A stretch of DNA of 64,000 bases from Haliotispira sp965263485. Its GTDB lineage: Bacteria > Spirochaetota > Spirochaetia > SP-2023. A program made the translations under genes and the position numbers. Shown piece after piece: positions 35,103 to 43,866 of this stretch. A model generated the notes under the pieces. The model did not search any database and was not told where the DNA came from. It was given only the letters and a program-made list of their open reading frames with translations. The DNA lies in the NCBI GenBank assembly GCA_965263485.1, contig CBDHHO010000001.1, forward strand, positions 496,001 to 560,000, given 5' to 3'. The stretch's first letter is position 1. Each line of letters starts with the position of its first letter.

Positions 35103-36497
35103 ATGAAAATCTTTAGAGCTTTCCTTTTGGGCCTGACCTTGGCATCGATTTGCTTCGCGTTTCCGCTGGCGGCCCAGGGAACTGACGAAAGCATTGCCGA
35201 ACAAAGCCCTGATAATGCGAAAGAAATCCAAGAGGACGATAAACCGGTACTGCTCCGAAAGATTGAAATTCGGGTAAAAGGCTGGTCAAACAAAAGCGTC
35301 CTGCGCAACCGAATTGGCGTGAAGGAAGGAGATACATTTCACAGTCTGAGGGAATTGCAAAATATCCTTGATATTGGTTTCAATGACTTGAGGGGCACCG
35401 GTTATTTCAAAAAAGACGATGGGATTCCCTACCACCTCATTCCAGAAGAAGGCGGAGGCGATACTGTGCAGTGGGTCCGGCTGGAAGCAGATTTCCAGGA
35501 TGAATGGACCATCTACCCAGTACCTTACCCTTATTACAGCACCAATAGTGGTTTCGGCATCAGAGGGCGCCTGAAGTGGGATAATTTCTTGGGTTTGTTG
35601 GGCAATGTGACTTTCCGGGTCGATGTGACAGAGGTTCGCAATGGTCGCTACGGGGCGGATTTCCTAGGTGGAATCAGCATCAGCACGATTAAAATTACAC
35701 CAAACTTCGGTATCAACGGCTCGTTTCATGTGCAGCGCGATGCCCGGGTCGATGGTGCGAATTGGCTTCTTGGTGCCGGTGTCGGGGCAATCCTTAATAT
35801 TGGCTTGCTGAGATCGGCCGGTATTGGTATGAGTTATTCCATCCGCAACAATTCGAATATTGCGTTTGGCTATACCGGCAATGTCACCACGCATCCTCAT
35901 TTTTCGACCGGCTTCAGCCATAATATTGGCCTTGAGAAAATGCGCTATTCTTCAGGCTCTGTGTTTCGCGATGGTTATAGTATGTCGTTGAGCAACAGCT
36001 ACAGTATGGACAGCAATCCCGGTAATCTCAATGATTCACGAGCATTTGCTTTAGAAGATATTCAATTCAATTATAGCTTGCGGTTAGCCCGCTCTTATTT
36101 TGATATCCTGAACTTTAAAGGACGCCTTGGGGTGGGCAAATCTTTTGATTTTGCCAACGGGGTCTACAAAAAAGACGGCTACAATTACGATGTCGGCAAT
36201 TACAACCGGGGTCAGCGGAACAGAATAACCAAGGGTAATTTTATTGCGTATCTGAATATGGAACTTGGCGTACTGGTATTCAGTGATAAGCTGCTGGGAG
36301 ATGTTATGTTTCAGACCTTTCTGGATGTGGCCTGGGTCAACAATGATAAAGGATTTGCGTTGGAAAACACCTCGCTGGGATCTGGTTTTGAGCTGATCTG
36401 GATTTTTCGCAGCCTGAATATGCGATTCAGTTTTGGTTTTGATCTAGAGAAGCCCGAGATGTACAATATCACGATTACTACCGGGTTTTATTTCTAA
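35103..36497 (+). CDS. Omp85/BamA-like outer-membrane protein with one POTRA
   Basis: The start is taken at MKIFRAFLLGLTLASI (35103), which gives a signal peptide ending at AAQG; the frame is open a further 80 codons upstream without signal-like sequence. The mature 440 residues begin with one POTRA-like domain (LRKIEIRVKGWSNKSVLRNR, LRGTGYFKK), followed by a beta-barrel of alternating aromatic strands ending in TITTGFYF, a C-terminal phenylalanine typical of outer-membrane barrels. BamA has five POTRA domains, so this is a shorter relative, perhaps a secretion or assembly pore. metK follows after nine bases. Confidence 0.75.
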   Translation: MKIFRAFLLGLTLASICFAFPLAAQGTDESIAEQSPDNAKEIQEDDKPVLLRKIEIRVKGWSNKSVLRNRIGVKEGDTFHSLRELQNILDIGFNDLRGTGYFKKDDGIPYHLIPEEGGGDTVQWVRLEADFQDEWTIYPVPYPYYSTNSGFGIRGRLKWDNFLGLLGNVTFRVDVTEVRNGRYGADFLGGISISTIKITPNFGINGSFHVQRDARVDGANWLLGAGVGAILNIGLLRSAGIGMSYSIRNNSNIAFGYTGNVTTHPHFSTGFSHNIGLEKMRYSSGSVFRDGYSMSLSNSYSMDSNPGNLNDSRAFALEDIQFNYSLRLARSYFDILNFKGRLGVGKSFDFANGVYKKDGYNYDVGNYNRGQRNRITKGNFIAYLNMELGVLVFSDKLLGDVMFQTFLDVAWVNNDKGFALENTSLGSGFELIWIFRSLNMRFSFGFDLEKPEMYNITITTGFYF

Positions 36498-36506
36498 AGG
36501 TTCCTT

Positions 36507-37667
36507 ATGCCTAAATATATCTTTACTTCAGAATCAGTTAGCGAAGGGCATCCCGATAAAATAGCTGACCAGATTTCTGATGCGGTGCTGGATGCCTGTC
36601 TGAGTAATGACACCCAGAGCCGGGTAGCCTGCGAGACTTATACCACTACAGGGATGGTATTGGTCGGTGGTGAAATTACTACGTCTACCTACATTGATAT
36701 CCAAGAGCTGGTACGCGAAGTAGTGAGCGAGATTGGCTACACCCGCGCCGAATACGGCCTAGATGCACACTCAATGTCGATTTTGAACGCGATTCACTCG
36801 CAGTCGCCCGACATCAGTCAAGGGGTTTCGGGCACCAGCGGGCTCTACGATGGTCGGCAGGGAGCGGGGGACCAGGGCATGATGTTTGGTTATGCCTGCC
36901 GCGAGACACCAGAATTGATGCCTGCGCCGATCCACTATGCCCACAAATTGCTGCAAAGAGCAGCGTTGCTGCGCAAGGGCGGGGCGCTGCCGTGGTTGCG
37001 CCCCGATGCCAAAAGCCAGGTTTCGCTGGAGTATCAGGATGGCAAACCACTGCGTATCGACTCGGTCGTACTTTCGCAGCAGCACGATGACCACATGGAA
37101 CACGGCGCGATTGAAGAAGTTTTGATCCTGCAGGTAATCCGGGATGTATTGGATCCCACCGGCCTGCTGGATGCGCAGACGAAATTTTATATCAATCCTA
37201 CCGGGCGTTTCGTTATCGGCGGGCCGCACGGCGATGCGGGGCTGACCGGGCGCAAAATTATTGTCGACACATACGGCGGCATGGGTCACCACGGCGGTGG
37301 TGCTTTTTCGGGTAAAGACCCTTCAAAAGTGGATCGTTCGGCCGCTTATATGGCCCGTTATATTGCCAAAAATGTGGTGGCGGCGGAATTGGCCGAACGT
37401 TGTGAAATTCAGTTATCCTATGCGATCGGTGTGCCGTTTCCGATTTCGGTGATGGCGGATACTTTTGGCACGGGGCAGGCCAATGAACAGCAGATTGCCA
37501 AGGCCCTGCAAAAAGTCTTTGACCTAAGCCCGGCGGGTATTGTGACGGGGCTGGATTTAAAACGACCGATTTATTTGCCAACGGCCAGCTATGGACACTT
37601 TGGGCGCAGTGAATTCCCCTGGGAGAAGACTGATAAAATTGGGGAACTACAGCGGGCAGTGGGCTGA
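36507..37667 (+). CDS. metK: S-adenosylmethionine synthetase
   Basis: A 386-residue enzyme making S-adenosylmethionine from methionine and ATP. Motifs: GHPDKIADQISDAVLDA near the N-terminus, GAGDQGMMFGYA at about residue 115, and the P-loop GGGAFSGKDPSKVDRSAAYM at about residue 265. Full length. It lies nine bases after the Omp85-like gene, with AAAGG as ribosome site. Confidence 0.97.
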   Translation: MPKYIFTSESVSEGHPDKIADQISDAVLDACLSNDTQSRVACETYTTTGMVLVGGEITTSTYIDIQELVREVVSEIGYTRAEYGLDAHSMSILNAIHSQSPDISQGVSGTSGLYDGRQGAGDQGMMFGYACRETPELMPAPIHYAHKLLQRAALLRKGGALPWLRPDAKSQVSLEYQDGKPLRIDSVVLSQQHDDHMEHGAIEEVLILQVIRDVLDPTGLLDAQTKFYINPTGRFVIGGPHGDAGLTGRKIIVDTYGGMGHHGGGAFSGKDPSKVDRSAAYMARYIAKNVVAAELAERCEIQLSYAIGVPFPISVMADTFGTGQANEQQIAKALQKVFDLSPAGIVTGLDLKRPIYLPTASYGHFGRSEFPWEKTDKIGELQRAVG

Positions 37668-37721
37668 CGGGACAACCGAAGAATAATGCAAATACAAGTA
37701 CAGACGAATCAGTGAGGGGCT

Positions 37722-38459
37722 ATGTCGGGACACAGCAAATGGTCTACGATCAAGCATAGAAAGGGTGCGGCGGATGCCAGGCGCGGCAGGCTGTTTACCA
37801 AGTTGATTAAGGAAATCACGGTTACGGCGCGCATGGGGGGGGGCGATCCCGAAGGGAATCCACGCCTGCGCGCAACTCTGATTAAAGCGCGCACAGCCAA
37901 CATGCCCAAGGATAATATCGAGCGGGCCATTAAAAAAGGCACCGGCGAACTTGATGGCGAAGAATATCAGGAGTTGCAGTACGAAGCCTACGCACCGGGC
38001 GGGGTGGGTTTGCTGATTGAGGCCCTGACCGAGAACAAGAACCGCAGCGCAGCCGATATTCGCTCGATTTTGAACAAGGGCAATGGTTCTCTGGCTGCTG
38101 CCGGAGCGGTGTCGTTTCAGTTTCAGCGCAAAGGCGTCATTGCTTTTGATCCGGAGCAGGTCGACTTCGATCAGTTATTTGAAGCAGCTCTGGAAGCGGG
38201 AGCCGAAGATGTCAGCGATTTGGCAGAGGTCCACACCGAGCCTACGGATTTTGAGAAGGTGTTGGAAGCCTTGGAGAGCAAGGGTTTTACCCAAGTTTCT
38301 GCCGAGGTCCAGTGGGTGGCGGACAACAACCTGAGCCTGAGCCACGAAGAAACCCGGAAGGTCTTGAACCTGATCGAACGACTGGAAGACTGCGATGATG
38401 TGCAGACCGTGGCCAGCAATCTGAAAATTCCCGAAGATTTCGACTTTGACTCGATATAA
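37722..38459 (+). CDS. yebC: YebC/PmpR family protein
   Basis: A 245-residue YebC-family protein, recognised by MSGHSKWSTIKHRKGAADA and the ARMGGGDPEGNPRLR stretch. Members act as transcription regulators or, as shown for several, help ribosomes through proline-rich stalls. GAGGGG precedes the start. It lies 54 bp after metK. Confidence 0.95.
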   Translation: MSGHSKWSTIKHRKGAADARRGRLFTKLIKEITVTARMGGGDPEGNPRLRATLIKARTANMPKDNIERAIKKGTGELDGEEYQELQYEAYAPGGVGLLIEALTENKNRSAADIRSILNKGNGSLAAAGAVSFQFQRKGVIAFDPEQVDFDQLFEAALEAGAEDVSDLAEVHTEPTDFEKVLEALESKGFTQVSAEVQWVADNNLSLSHEETRKVLNLIERLEDCDDVQTVASNLKIPEDFDFDSI

Positions 38460-38553
38460 ACGGTTTCTCAGTTTTGCATAAGAATGATTTAGAGGTTCCC
38501 TTTGGGCTGCACTTGGCAGAATGTCAGGTCCTGATGTATGGCGATGATTTATA

Positions 38554-39120
38554 ATGACCGATGATAAAAAGGATAGCCTCCCGCAGGAGTCTGCGGAGGG
38601 AGCCGGGGGGGGCCGGTCTTCACCTGTACCAGCGGAAACATCCAAGGCCTACCAGTATCATCAAAACCTGTCCACCAGCCTGAAGGACTACAGCAAACGC
38701 GACCTTAGCGAAATCGACAAGCGCCATCGCCATAGCCCTTTTGCCAGTTTTCGCTGGTCATTCCGGGGCCTGTACTACGCTTTCCGCACGCAGCGCAATT
38801 TCCGTATAGAGTTGTTGTTGGCCCTGTGTGCCATTATTTTGGGCTTGGCGCTGGGAATCAGCAAAGGGCAGTGGAGCATCTTGCTGTTTGCAATTTCGCA
38901 GGTACTTGGTGCTGAGCTGATAAACACGGCACTGGAATATATGGTCGATTTATACGAGAAGAAATTCAGCTATTTGGCAATGATGGCCAAGGATATTGCC
39001 GCCGCTTTTGTGCTGCTCAGTGCGATCCACGCGGTGATTCAGGGGCTGCTGATTTTTGGGCCTTACCTGTTGGAAATGATTCGGAATTTTGCTTTTATCA
39101 CAAACTACAAAAACCTTTAG
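38554..39120 (+). CDS. Diacylglycerol/undecaprenol kinase family protein
   Basis: A 188-residue membrane protein. The C-terminal 120 residues form the prokaryotic DAGK domain with three helices and the signature AELINTALEYMVDLY, then MMAKDIAAAFVLLSAI. An N-terminal extension of about 65 charged residues (SLPQESAEGAGGGRSSPVP) is not part of the family. The enzyme phosphorylates diacylglycerol or undecaprenol in the inner membrane. The stop codon lies within a copy of the family motif (aacctttagaggtcccc), so the last residues NYKNL come from the repeat. Confidence 0.88.
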   Translation: MTDDKKDSLPQESAEGAGGGRSSPVPAETSKAYQYHQNLSTSLKDYSKRDLSEIDKRHRHSPFASFRWSFRGLYYAFRTQRNFRIELLLALCAIILGLALGISKGQWSILLFAISQVLGAELINTALEYMVDLYEKKFSYLAMMAKDIAAAFVLLSAIHAVIQGLLIFGPYLLEMIRNFAFITNYKNL

Positions 39121-39152
39121 AGGTCCCCTTTAGAGCTTCCGGGAGAGAGGGC

Positions 39153-39629
39153 ATGAAAATCTTGGGAATGCTTGTAGCCCAGCTATTTTTATATTTGCTG
39201 CTCTGGGGTTCATTTGCCGGATCAGCTCTGTTTGCCAATGAACAAAGACAGGGATTTGAGCGAACTATGGTCACCGGGCTCTGGAAGACCATTGATGAGA
39301 AGACGAGCGAGCCAAAGTCGATCATCGAAATCTATGAACGGGAGGGCTTGATCTATGGCCGGATCATCAAGCTGTTCCGCGGCCCTGAGCAGGAGCAGGA
39401 TCCTGTTTGCAGTAAATGCAAAGGCGAGTATAAAGGCCGGAAAATTCTCGGGATGGAAATCCTGCGTGGTCTTAAGCTAAAAAACGGGACCTGGTCGGGC
39501 GGCACGATTCTGGATCCGGCGAATGGCGGAGTCTACCGCTGTAGGATTTGGCGGGAGCAAGGCAAGCTCAAGGTACAGGGCTTTGTGGCGATTTTCTCGC
39601 GTACGCAGACTTGGTATCCGGCAGAATAG
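39153..39629 (+). CDS. DUF2147 exported protein
   Basis: A 158-residue protein with a signal peptide (LFLYLLLWGSFAGSALFA) and a DUF2147 domain: GLWKTIDEKTSEPKSIIEIY, GRIIKLF, and the conserved pair CSKCKGEYKGRKILGMEILRG, then WSGGTILDPANGGVYRC. The family is periplasmic and lipocalin-like in fold, with unknown ligand. GGGAGAGAGGGC precedes the start. Confidence 0.88.
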   Translation: MKILGMLVAQLFLYLLLWGSFAGSALFANEQRQGFERTMVTGLWKTIDEKTSEPKSIIEIYEREGLIYGRIIKLFRGPEQEQDPVCSKCKGEYKGRKILGMEILRGLKLKNGTWSGGTILDPANGGVYRCRIWREQGKLKVQGFVAIFSRTQTWYPAE

Positions 39630-39685
39630 AGCTACCCTAGAGCTTTTCTGGGGCGGAATTGAACAGATAGGCTAATTGCTATAGG

Positions 39686-40261
39686 ATGCGGGCAAGCTGG
39701 CACGATGGACTGGGGCTTCTGTGCTCACAGTGCGTGAGGAGATTAAAATTGTTGCTGCCTCAGATCCTGCACCGCCATGACGCCTTGTCGCTCCAGGGAA
39801 AAGAGGTTCCCGGCGAGGTACTGGATCGGCTGCTGGAAGCGGGCCGCCTGAGTCCTTCGATCAAGAATCGTCAGCCTTGGCGTTTTATTGCGGTTACTGA
39901 CCGTGATAAGCAGCGTCAGTTGCAGCAGGCTTGCTACGGGGATGGGCGTTGTGTCAAAGGGGCGTTGATTGCCGCTTGCTACGCCACCACCGATTATCAG
40001 ATGCCTAACGGTTTTTCAGCGAATTTGTTCGATTTGGGGCTGGCCTGTGGCCAGATTATGTTGCAGGCCGAACGGGAAGGGCTGGCTGCCGAATCGCTGA
40101 CTTCGTTTTCGCAGGCTGAAGCTGCCCGTGCCCTGACTTTGCCATACAGCATGTATGTGGCGGCTTTAGTCTTGCTGGGCTATCCGGAGGGCGGCAAGAA
40201 GCGCGATATGCGGCACAAACGTTTGGCTCGCGAGCGCACGGTGAATTATAATACTTGGTGA
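39686..40261 (+). CDS. Nitroreductase family protein
   Basis: A 191-residue FMN-dependent nitroreductase-like protein. The family start is visible as VPGEVLDRLLEAGRLSPSIKNRQPWRFIAV, with the middle FDLGLACGQIMLQAEREGL and C-terminal LLGYPEGGKK. The usual first RRSIR motif is altered (LHRHDALSLQ), so the N-terminus is divergent, and the start codon (39686 or a later one) is uncertain. Substrate unknown. Confidence 0.85.
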   Translation: MRASWHDGLGLLCSQCVRRLKLLLPQILHRHDALSLQGKEVPGEVLDRLLEAGRLSPSIKNRQPWRFIAVTDRDKQRQLQQACYGDGRCVKGALIAACYATTDYQMPNGFSANLFDLGLACGQIMLQAEREGLAAESLTSFSQAEAARALTLPYSMYVAALVLLGYPEGGKKRDMRHKRLARERTVNYNTW

Positions 40262-40451
40262 GCTTGTGCCCGACTGTCTTCCTAGGTAGTATCCTGCGCC
40301 TGCTTTGCGTCTGCCTAGTGTCGCTTTAAAGTATTACCATACAATAACGTATGTTTGGCTTCTTTACCATCAACCTCAAATACAAGGGCAGCTCTAAAAA
40401 TTCCAATTTTGCGCTTGAAGTGGCGATCGTGTTGTCGGAGGGCTATAACAC
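40262..40451. other. Gap with one repeat end
   Basis: Contains gggcagctctaaaaattcca starting at 40386, facing the downstream gene. The GGAGG site of the HMG-CoA synthase lies at its right edge. Confidence 0.5.
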
Positions 40452-41726
40452 ATGACTCAACGAATAGGCATTGAGCGAATCAATCTATACGGCGGCAGCA
40501 TGTCGCTGGATTTGCGCACTCTGGCCAAAGCCCGGGGCAAAGATCCGGACAAGGATGTCTCAGAGCTGCTGATGAACCGCCGAACTCTGCTGCCACCCTG
40601 GGAAGATATTATCAGTATCGCTGCCAACGCAGCCAAGCCGATTGTCGATGAGGAAATCGCCGGTAAGATTGGTTTGTTTATCGTGGGCACTGAAGGCTCA
40701 ACTGACTTTGGCAAGCCGATCAGCACGAACTTACACGAGGCCTTGGAGCTGCCGTCCAATGTTCGCAACTTCGAGACTAAGCACGCTTGTTTTTCCGGTA
40801 TGGCAGCACTGGACAGCGCGATTGACTGGGTGGCGGCAGGTCACAATCAGGGCCGCAAGGCTCTGGTGATTGCCGCTGACTTCAGCCGGGTGCACATGGA
40901 TACCAAACAGGAATTTGTGATGGGTGGGGTAGCTACGGCGATGATCGTCAGCGACCAGCCGGAAATTATTGAGTTTGAGCCGGGCAGGCGCGGTAACTGG
41001 ACCACGAATATTTACGACACTTATCGGCCCACAGCCCGTGAGGAGATGGGCAATAACGAAACGAGTCTGTTTTCGTATATTGATGCTCTGGACGGTTCGT
41101 ACAACGATTATCTGAGTATTGTGCAAAGCAAGAAGAACGAACAGTCAGAACAGGCAGAGCAGAGCGGGAAACTTGATTTTGATAACTATTTTAAGAAATT
41201 TGTGTTCCACACGCCGTTTGCCGGTATGGCTTTCCAGGCTTTCCGCTCGCTCAACAGTATTGCGGGCAGTGGCAAGAAGAAGTCAGAGCTGCGGGCTGAC
41301 TTTGAGCGCAAGGTATTGCCTGCGCTGCGCATTTCCCGGTTGGTGGGCAGTTGCTATGCTTCGAGCAATTATGCGGGCATTGTCAGTCTGTTGCTGGACT
41401 GCGATGATTTGAAGCCGGGTGACCGGTTGGGATGCTATGCTTATGGTTCGGGCGCGATTGGCGAGTTTTACAGCGTCATTGTCTGCCCGGGCGCACGTGA
41501 GAAGTTGCAGCAGTTGCAGATTATTGAGAAGCTCGAAGCGCGCTACGATGCGAGTGTGGCCGAATATGAACAGAATGAGTCGCTGCGCGATTCCTATGTC
41601 GAAAACCCGGACTTTGAACCGAATTTTTCCCAACCGGCAGGCATTTACGAGAATTATTACCAAGACAAGGGTTTCTACGTTCTGAAGGGTGTCAAAGAAT
41701 ATCAGCGTAAGTATGAGTGGAGTTGA
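40452..41726 (+). CDS. HMG-CoA synthase family, polyketide beta-branching type (PksG-like)
   Basis: A 424-residue hydroxymethylglutaryl-CoA synthase. The catalytic triad can be placed: glutamate in VGTEGSTD, cysteine in KHACFSGMAALD and histidine in FVFHTPFAGMAFQ. KHACFSG is the form found in HCS enzymes of trans-AT polyketide clusters, which add acetyl groups to ACP-bound beta-ketones; mevalonate-type bacterial enzymes usually read EACYGAT. GGAGG lies upstream of the start. Its stop overlaps the start of the hydratase gene, so the two form a translationally coupled pair. No ketosynthase or acyl carrier protein gene is in this window. Confidence 0.88.
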   Translation: MTQRIGIERINLYGGSMSLDLRTLAKARGKDPDKDVSELLMNRRTLLPPWEDIISIAANAAKPIVDEEIAGKIGLFIVGTEGSTDFGKPISTNLHEALELPSNVRNFETKHACFSGMAALDSAIDWVAAGHNQGRKALVIAADFSRVHMDTKQEFVMGGVATAMIVSDQPEIIEFEPGRRGNWTTNIYDTYRPTAREEMGNNETSLFSYIDALDGSYNDYLSIVQSKKNEQSEQAEQSGKLDFDNYFKKFVFHTPFAGMAFQAFRSLNSIAGSGKKKSELRADFERKVLPALRISRLVGSCYASSNYAGIVSLLLDCDDLKPGDRLGCYAYGSGAIGEFYSVIVCPGAREKLQQLQIIEKLEARYDASVAEYEQNESLRDSYVENPDFEPNFSQPAGIYENYYQDKGFYVLKGVKEYQRKYEWS

Positions 41727-42612
41727 GTCTGCACTGCTGAGCCTCAAAGCGGCAGGGGGGGCTCCCGGCAGCTGGTCCACTGCGCCGGATGACCCGGACA
41801 ACCTGGGTGCTTCAGACTCTTTGAACTCCTTGGGTTACTTGGGTCTGATTACCCTGAGCGATCCGCTGGGGAATGGCAACGCCTTGAATACTGAGTTGCT
41901 CAACGGTTTGATCAGGCTGCTGGCAGCTTGGCGCAAGCAGCCTGTCCGGGCCATCGTTCTGCGTTCCGGCAGCCCCGATGCTTTTTCGGTGGGCATGGAC
42001 TTTGCCGTTTTCCGGGCGCAGGACGGGCCGGATGCTCGGGAGCAGGCGGCGGCCTTGTATCGGCGTTGTCTGGACAGTATCTACCGCTTTCCAGCTCCGG
42101 TTTTTTGTCTGCTCGAGAAAGCGGCCCGCGCCGGAGGCGCGGGTCTGGTGCTGGCCGCCGATCTGGTGCTGGCGACACGGGAAGCCAGTCTGTCACTGGG
42201 AGAGGCTCTGTTCGGTCTGATCCCTGCCAGTGTGCTGCCTTATTTGCGCATGCGGCTTCCCGAGCGCCGGGCCAACCGGATAGTCTTTGTGCCCGAGGCC
42301 CTGGATGCCCGGACTTTGTTCGACTGGGGCTTGATTGACTTTGCCCCGCTGGCAGATGTGGCTGAGTTGGAAAAGCTGTTGAAGAAGCTGCTGCGCAGCG
42401 TGCTGCGCTGTAGCCCTCAAGCCTTGGCCCGGCAGAAGTCCTTTACTCAACAGATCAGTGGCCTGCCTCTGGAGCAGCAGCAGGACCTAGCCGAAGCGAC
42501 TTTGATCGATTGCCTGAATGATCCGGCTGTGCAGGCTGGTATCGAGGCTTTTCTCAGCGATAGTCTGGGACCATGGAATGCCCGGCTGTCCAAGGAGACA
42601 AATCTTGGTTAG
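41713..42612 (+). CDS. Enoyl-CoA hydratase/isomerase (PksH-like)
   Basis: About 299 residues with a crotonase fold. The oxyanion-hole strand is AFSVGMDFAVF and the second turn AARAGGAGLVLAADLVLATR, followed by SLGEALFGLIPAS. The start is ATG at 41713 or GTG at 41689; both overlap the HCS gene. In beta-branching cassettes one hydratase (PksH) dehydrates the HMG product and a second (PksI) decarboxylates; here there is only one. The Asp/Glu pairs of a standard hydratase are not obvious, consistent with PksH-like chemistry. Substrate unproven. Confidence 0.8.
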   Translation: MSGVESALLSLKAAGGAPGSWSTAPDDPDNLGASDSLNSLGYLGLITLSDPLGNGNALNTELLNGLIRLLAAWRKQPVRAIVLRSGSPDAFSVGMDFAVFRAQDGPDAREQAAALYRRCLDSIYRFPAPVFCLLEKAARAGGAGLVLAADLVLATREASLSLGEALFGLIPASVLPYLRMRLPERRANRIVFVPEALDARTLFDWGLIDFAPLADVAELEKLLKKLLRSVLRCSPQALARQKSFTQQISGLPLEQQQDLAEATLIDCLNDPAVQAGIEAFLSDSLGPWNARLSKETNLG

Positions 42613-43843
42613 AGGGCTGCGCCTGGCTCTATGGCCTGAAGGATAGCTCTAAGAATTCGCAAGTCGATGCCTACATGGACTACGAGTGGCGCCGGGATAA
42701 GGCCCTGAGCCAGTATCTCGGCACCCAGCGCGAGAGCCGCTTTTTGGCGCGGCAACTGCGCGCGGAGAAGCAAGAGTTGGCGGGGCGCGACTGCTCGAAG
42801 CCCTGGGTGCCGAGATTGAAAAGAATGATCTCCACGCCCTGAACCGGGCGGGGATGCGCTTTTATCTGGGGGCGCAGCAGGGCCTGCTGGAGAAGGTGGG
42901 CAAGGCCATATTCAGCGAAATCAAAGAAGAGGATGCGCACTGGAACGGGGCTTGGGCGGGCGGCTTTGCGCTGCACCTGGGCAGTGCGGCCGAGCTGGAG
43001 AGCCGCTACGCGCGTCCGGAAAAGCTCAAAGACGGCTTCTTTGACGCACAGAAAAACGATTGGCGCAGCCTGCTGTTTGCGCGGGCGGGCAGCGGCGAGA
43101 ACGGGCGGCTGAGCGCCGAGCTCCAGCGCTATGCATTGATAGCCGCCTACGGCATGGGGGAATTTAACAAGGGCCTGATGGACCGCGGCCTGTGGGCCGA
43201 AGGGCAGCACGACCTGATCAAGCCACTGAGCCTGGGCTCGGTGGTAACGATGGTCATTGGGGTGGTGACGGCGGTGGCGACCGGGGGGCTGGCCTCTGCT
43301 GGCGTGCTCGGGGCGGTTGCGGCCACGGCGATCAGCACGGGAGTTCAGATTGGAACAAAGGCGCTCAGTTATCTTGGTTCCACCCTGATTGGCGGTGCCG
43401 ACCCGTATTTGGAGAACAAGAAATTGGAGCGGGGGCTGATGCAGAGCCTGAGCACCGGGATGATGGGCGTAGCCACCGCGGGCCTTAGCCCGCTGGGTGA
43501 AGTGGGAGATAGACTGGGCAAGGGGTTGCAGAGCATGGGCGGCAACGCCGTCAATGCGGCGATCACCGGCGAGGAGCTGGACGGCAAGGGCCTGCTTTTG
43601 GGCGCGGCCTTTGCGGGACTCGGGGGCGAGATTGCCTCCGGTCTGGGGCAGATTGATGGTCTGGGCTCACTGACGGAGCCATTACGGGACAGAATTCTTT
43701 CGATGACCCAGAATTTATCAATGCTCTGAATGTCATTCACGAGTTTTCTGTAAGAGGATTATTCCCTCCGGGTGTTAATCAAATGGACTATCCCCAAGGA
43801 ACAGAATTCGTTGCTGTTCAACTATGTTTCCAGTTGATTTAAA
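42613..43843 (+). pseudogene. Frameshifted large-protein relic (toxin-like, Ala/Gly-rich)
   Basis: A coding-like stretch in three frames. The first (to about 42780) reads QVDAYMDYEWRRDKALSQYL; its start coincides with a repeat motif (agctctaagaattcg). The second runs 42785-43690 and includes LLEALGAEIEKNDLHALNRA, HWNGAWAGGFALHLGSA and a long Ala/Gly-rich hydrophobic part (VIGVVTAVATGGLASAGVLG). The third, 43690-43843, reads FDDPEFINALNVIHEFSVRG. This is reminiscent of the pre-toxin and C-terminal regions of very large spirochaetal surface or polymorphic-toxin proteins. Family assignment is a guess; decay by at least two frameshifts is seen directly. Confidence 0.55.
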
Positions 43844-43865
43844 AAGTTTCCAGTTGATTTAAAAA
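43826..43865. repeat. Two tandem 20-bp repeats
   Basis: gtttccagttgatttaaaaa occurs twice in direct order (43826-43845, 43846-43865), between the relic and the ABC permease. Confidence 0.9.
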
Positions 43866-43866
43866 A

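Noticed and set aside
37836..37844. G9 tract in yebC as a phase-variation site
   Set aside because: It encodes the conserved GGG of ARMGGGDPE and is common in yebC genes; the frame is intact.
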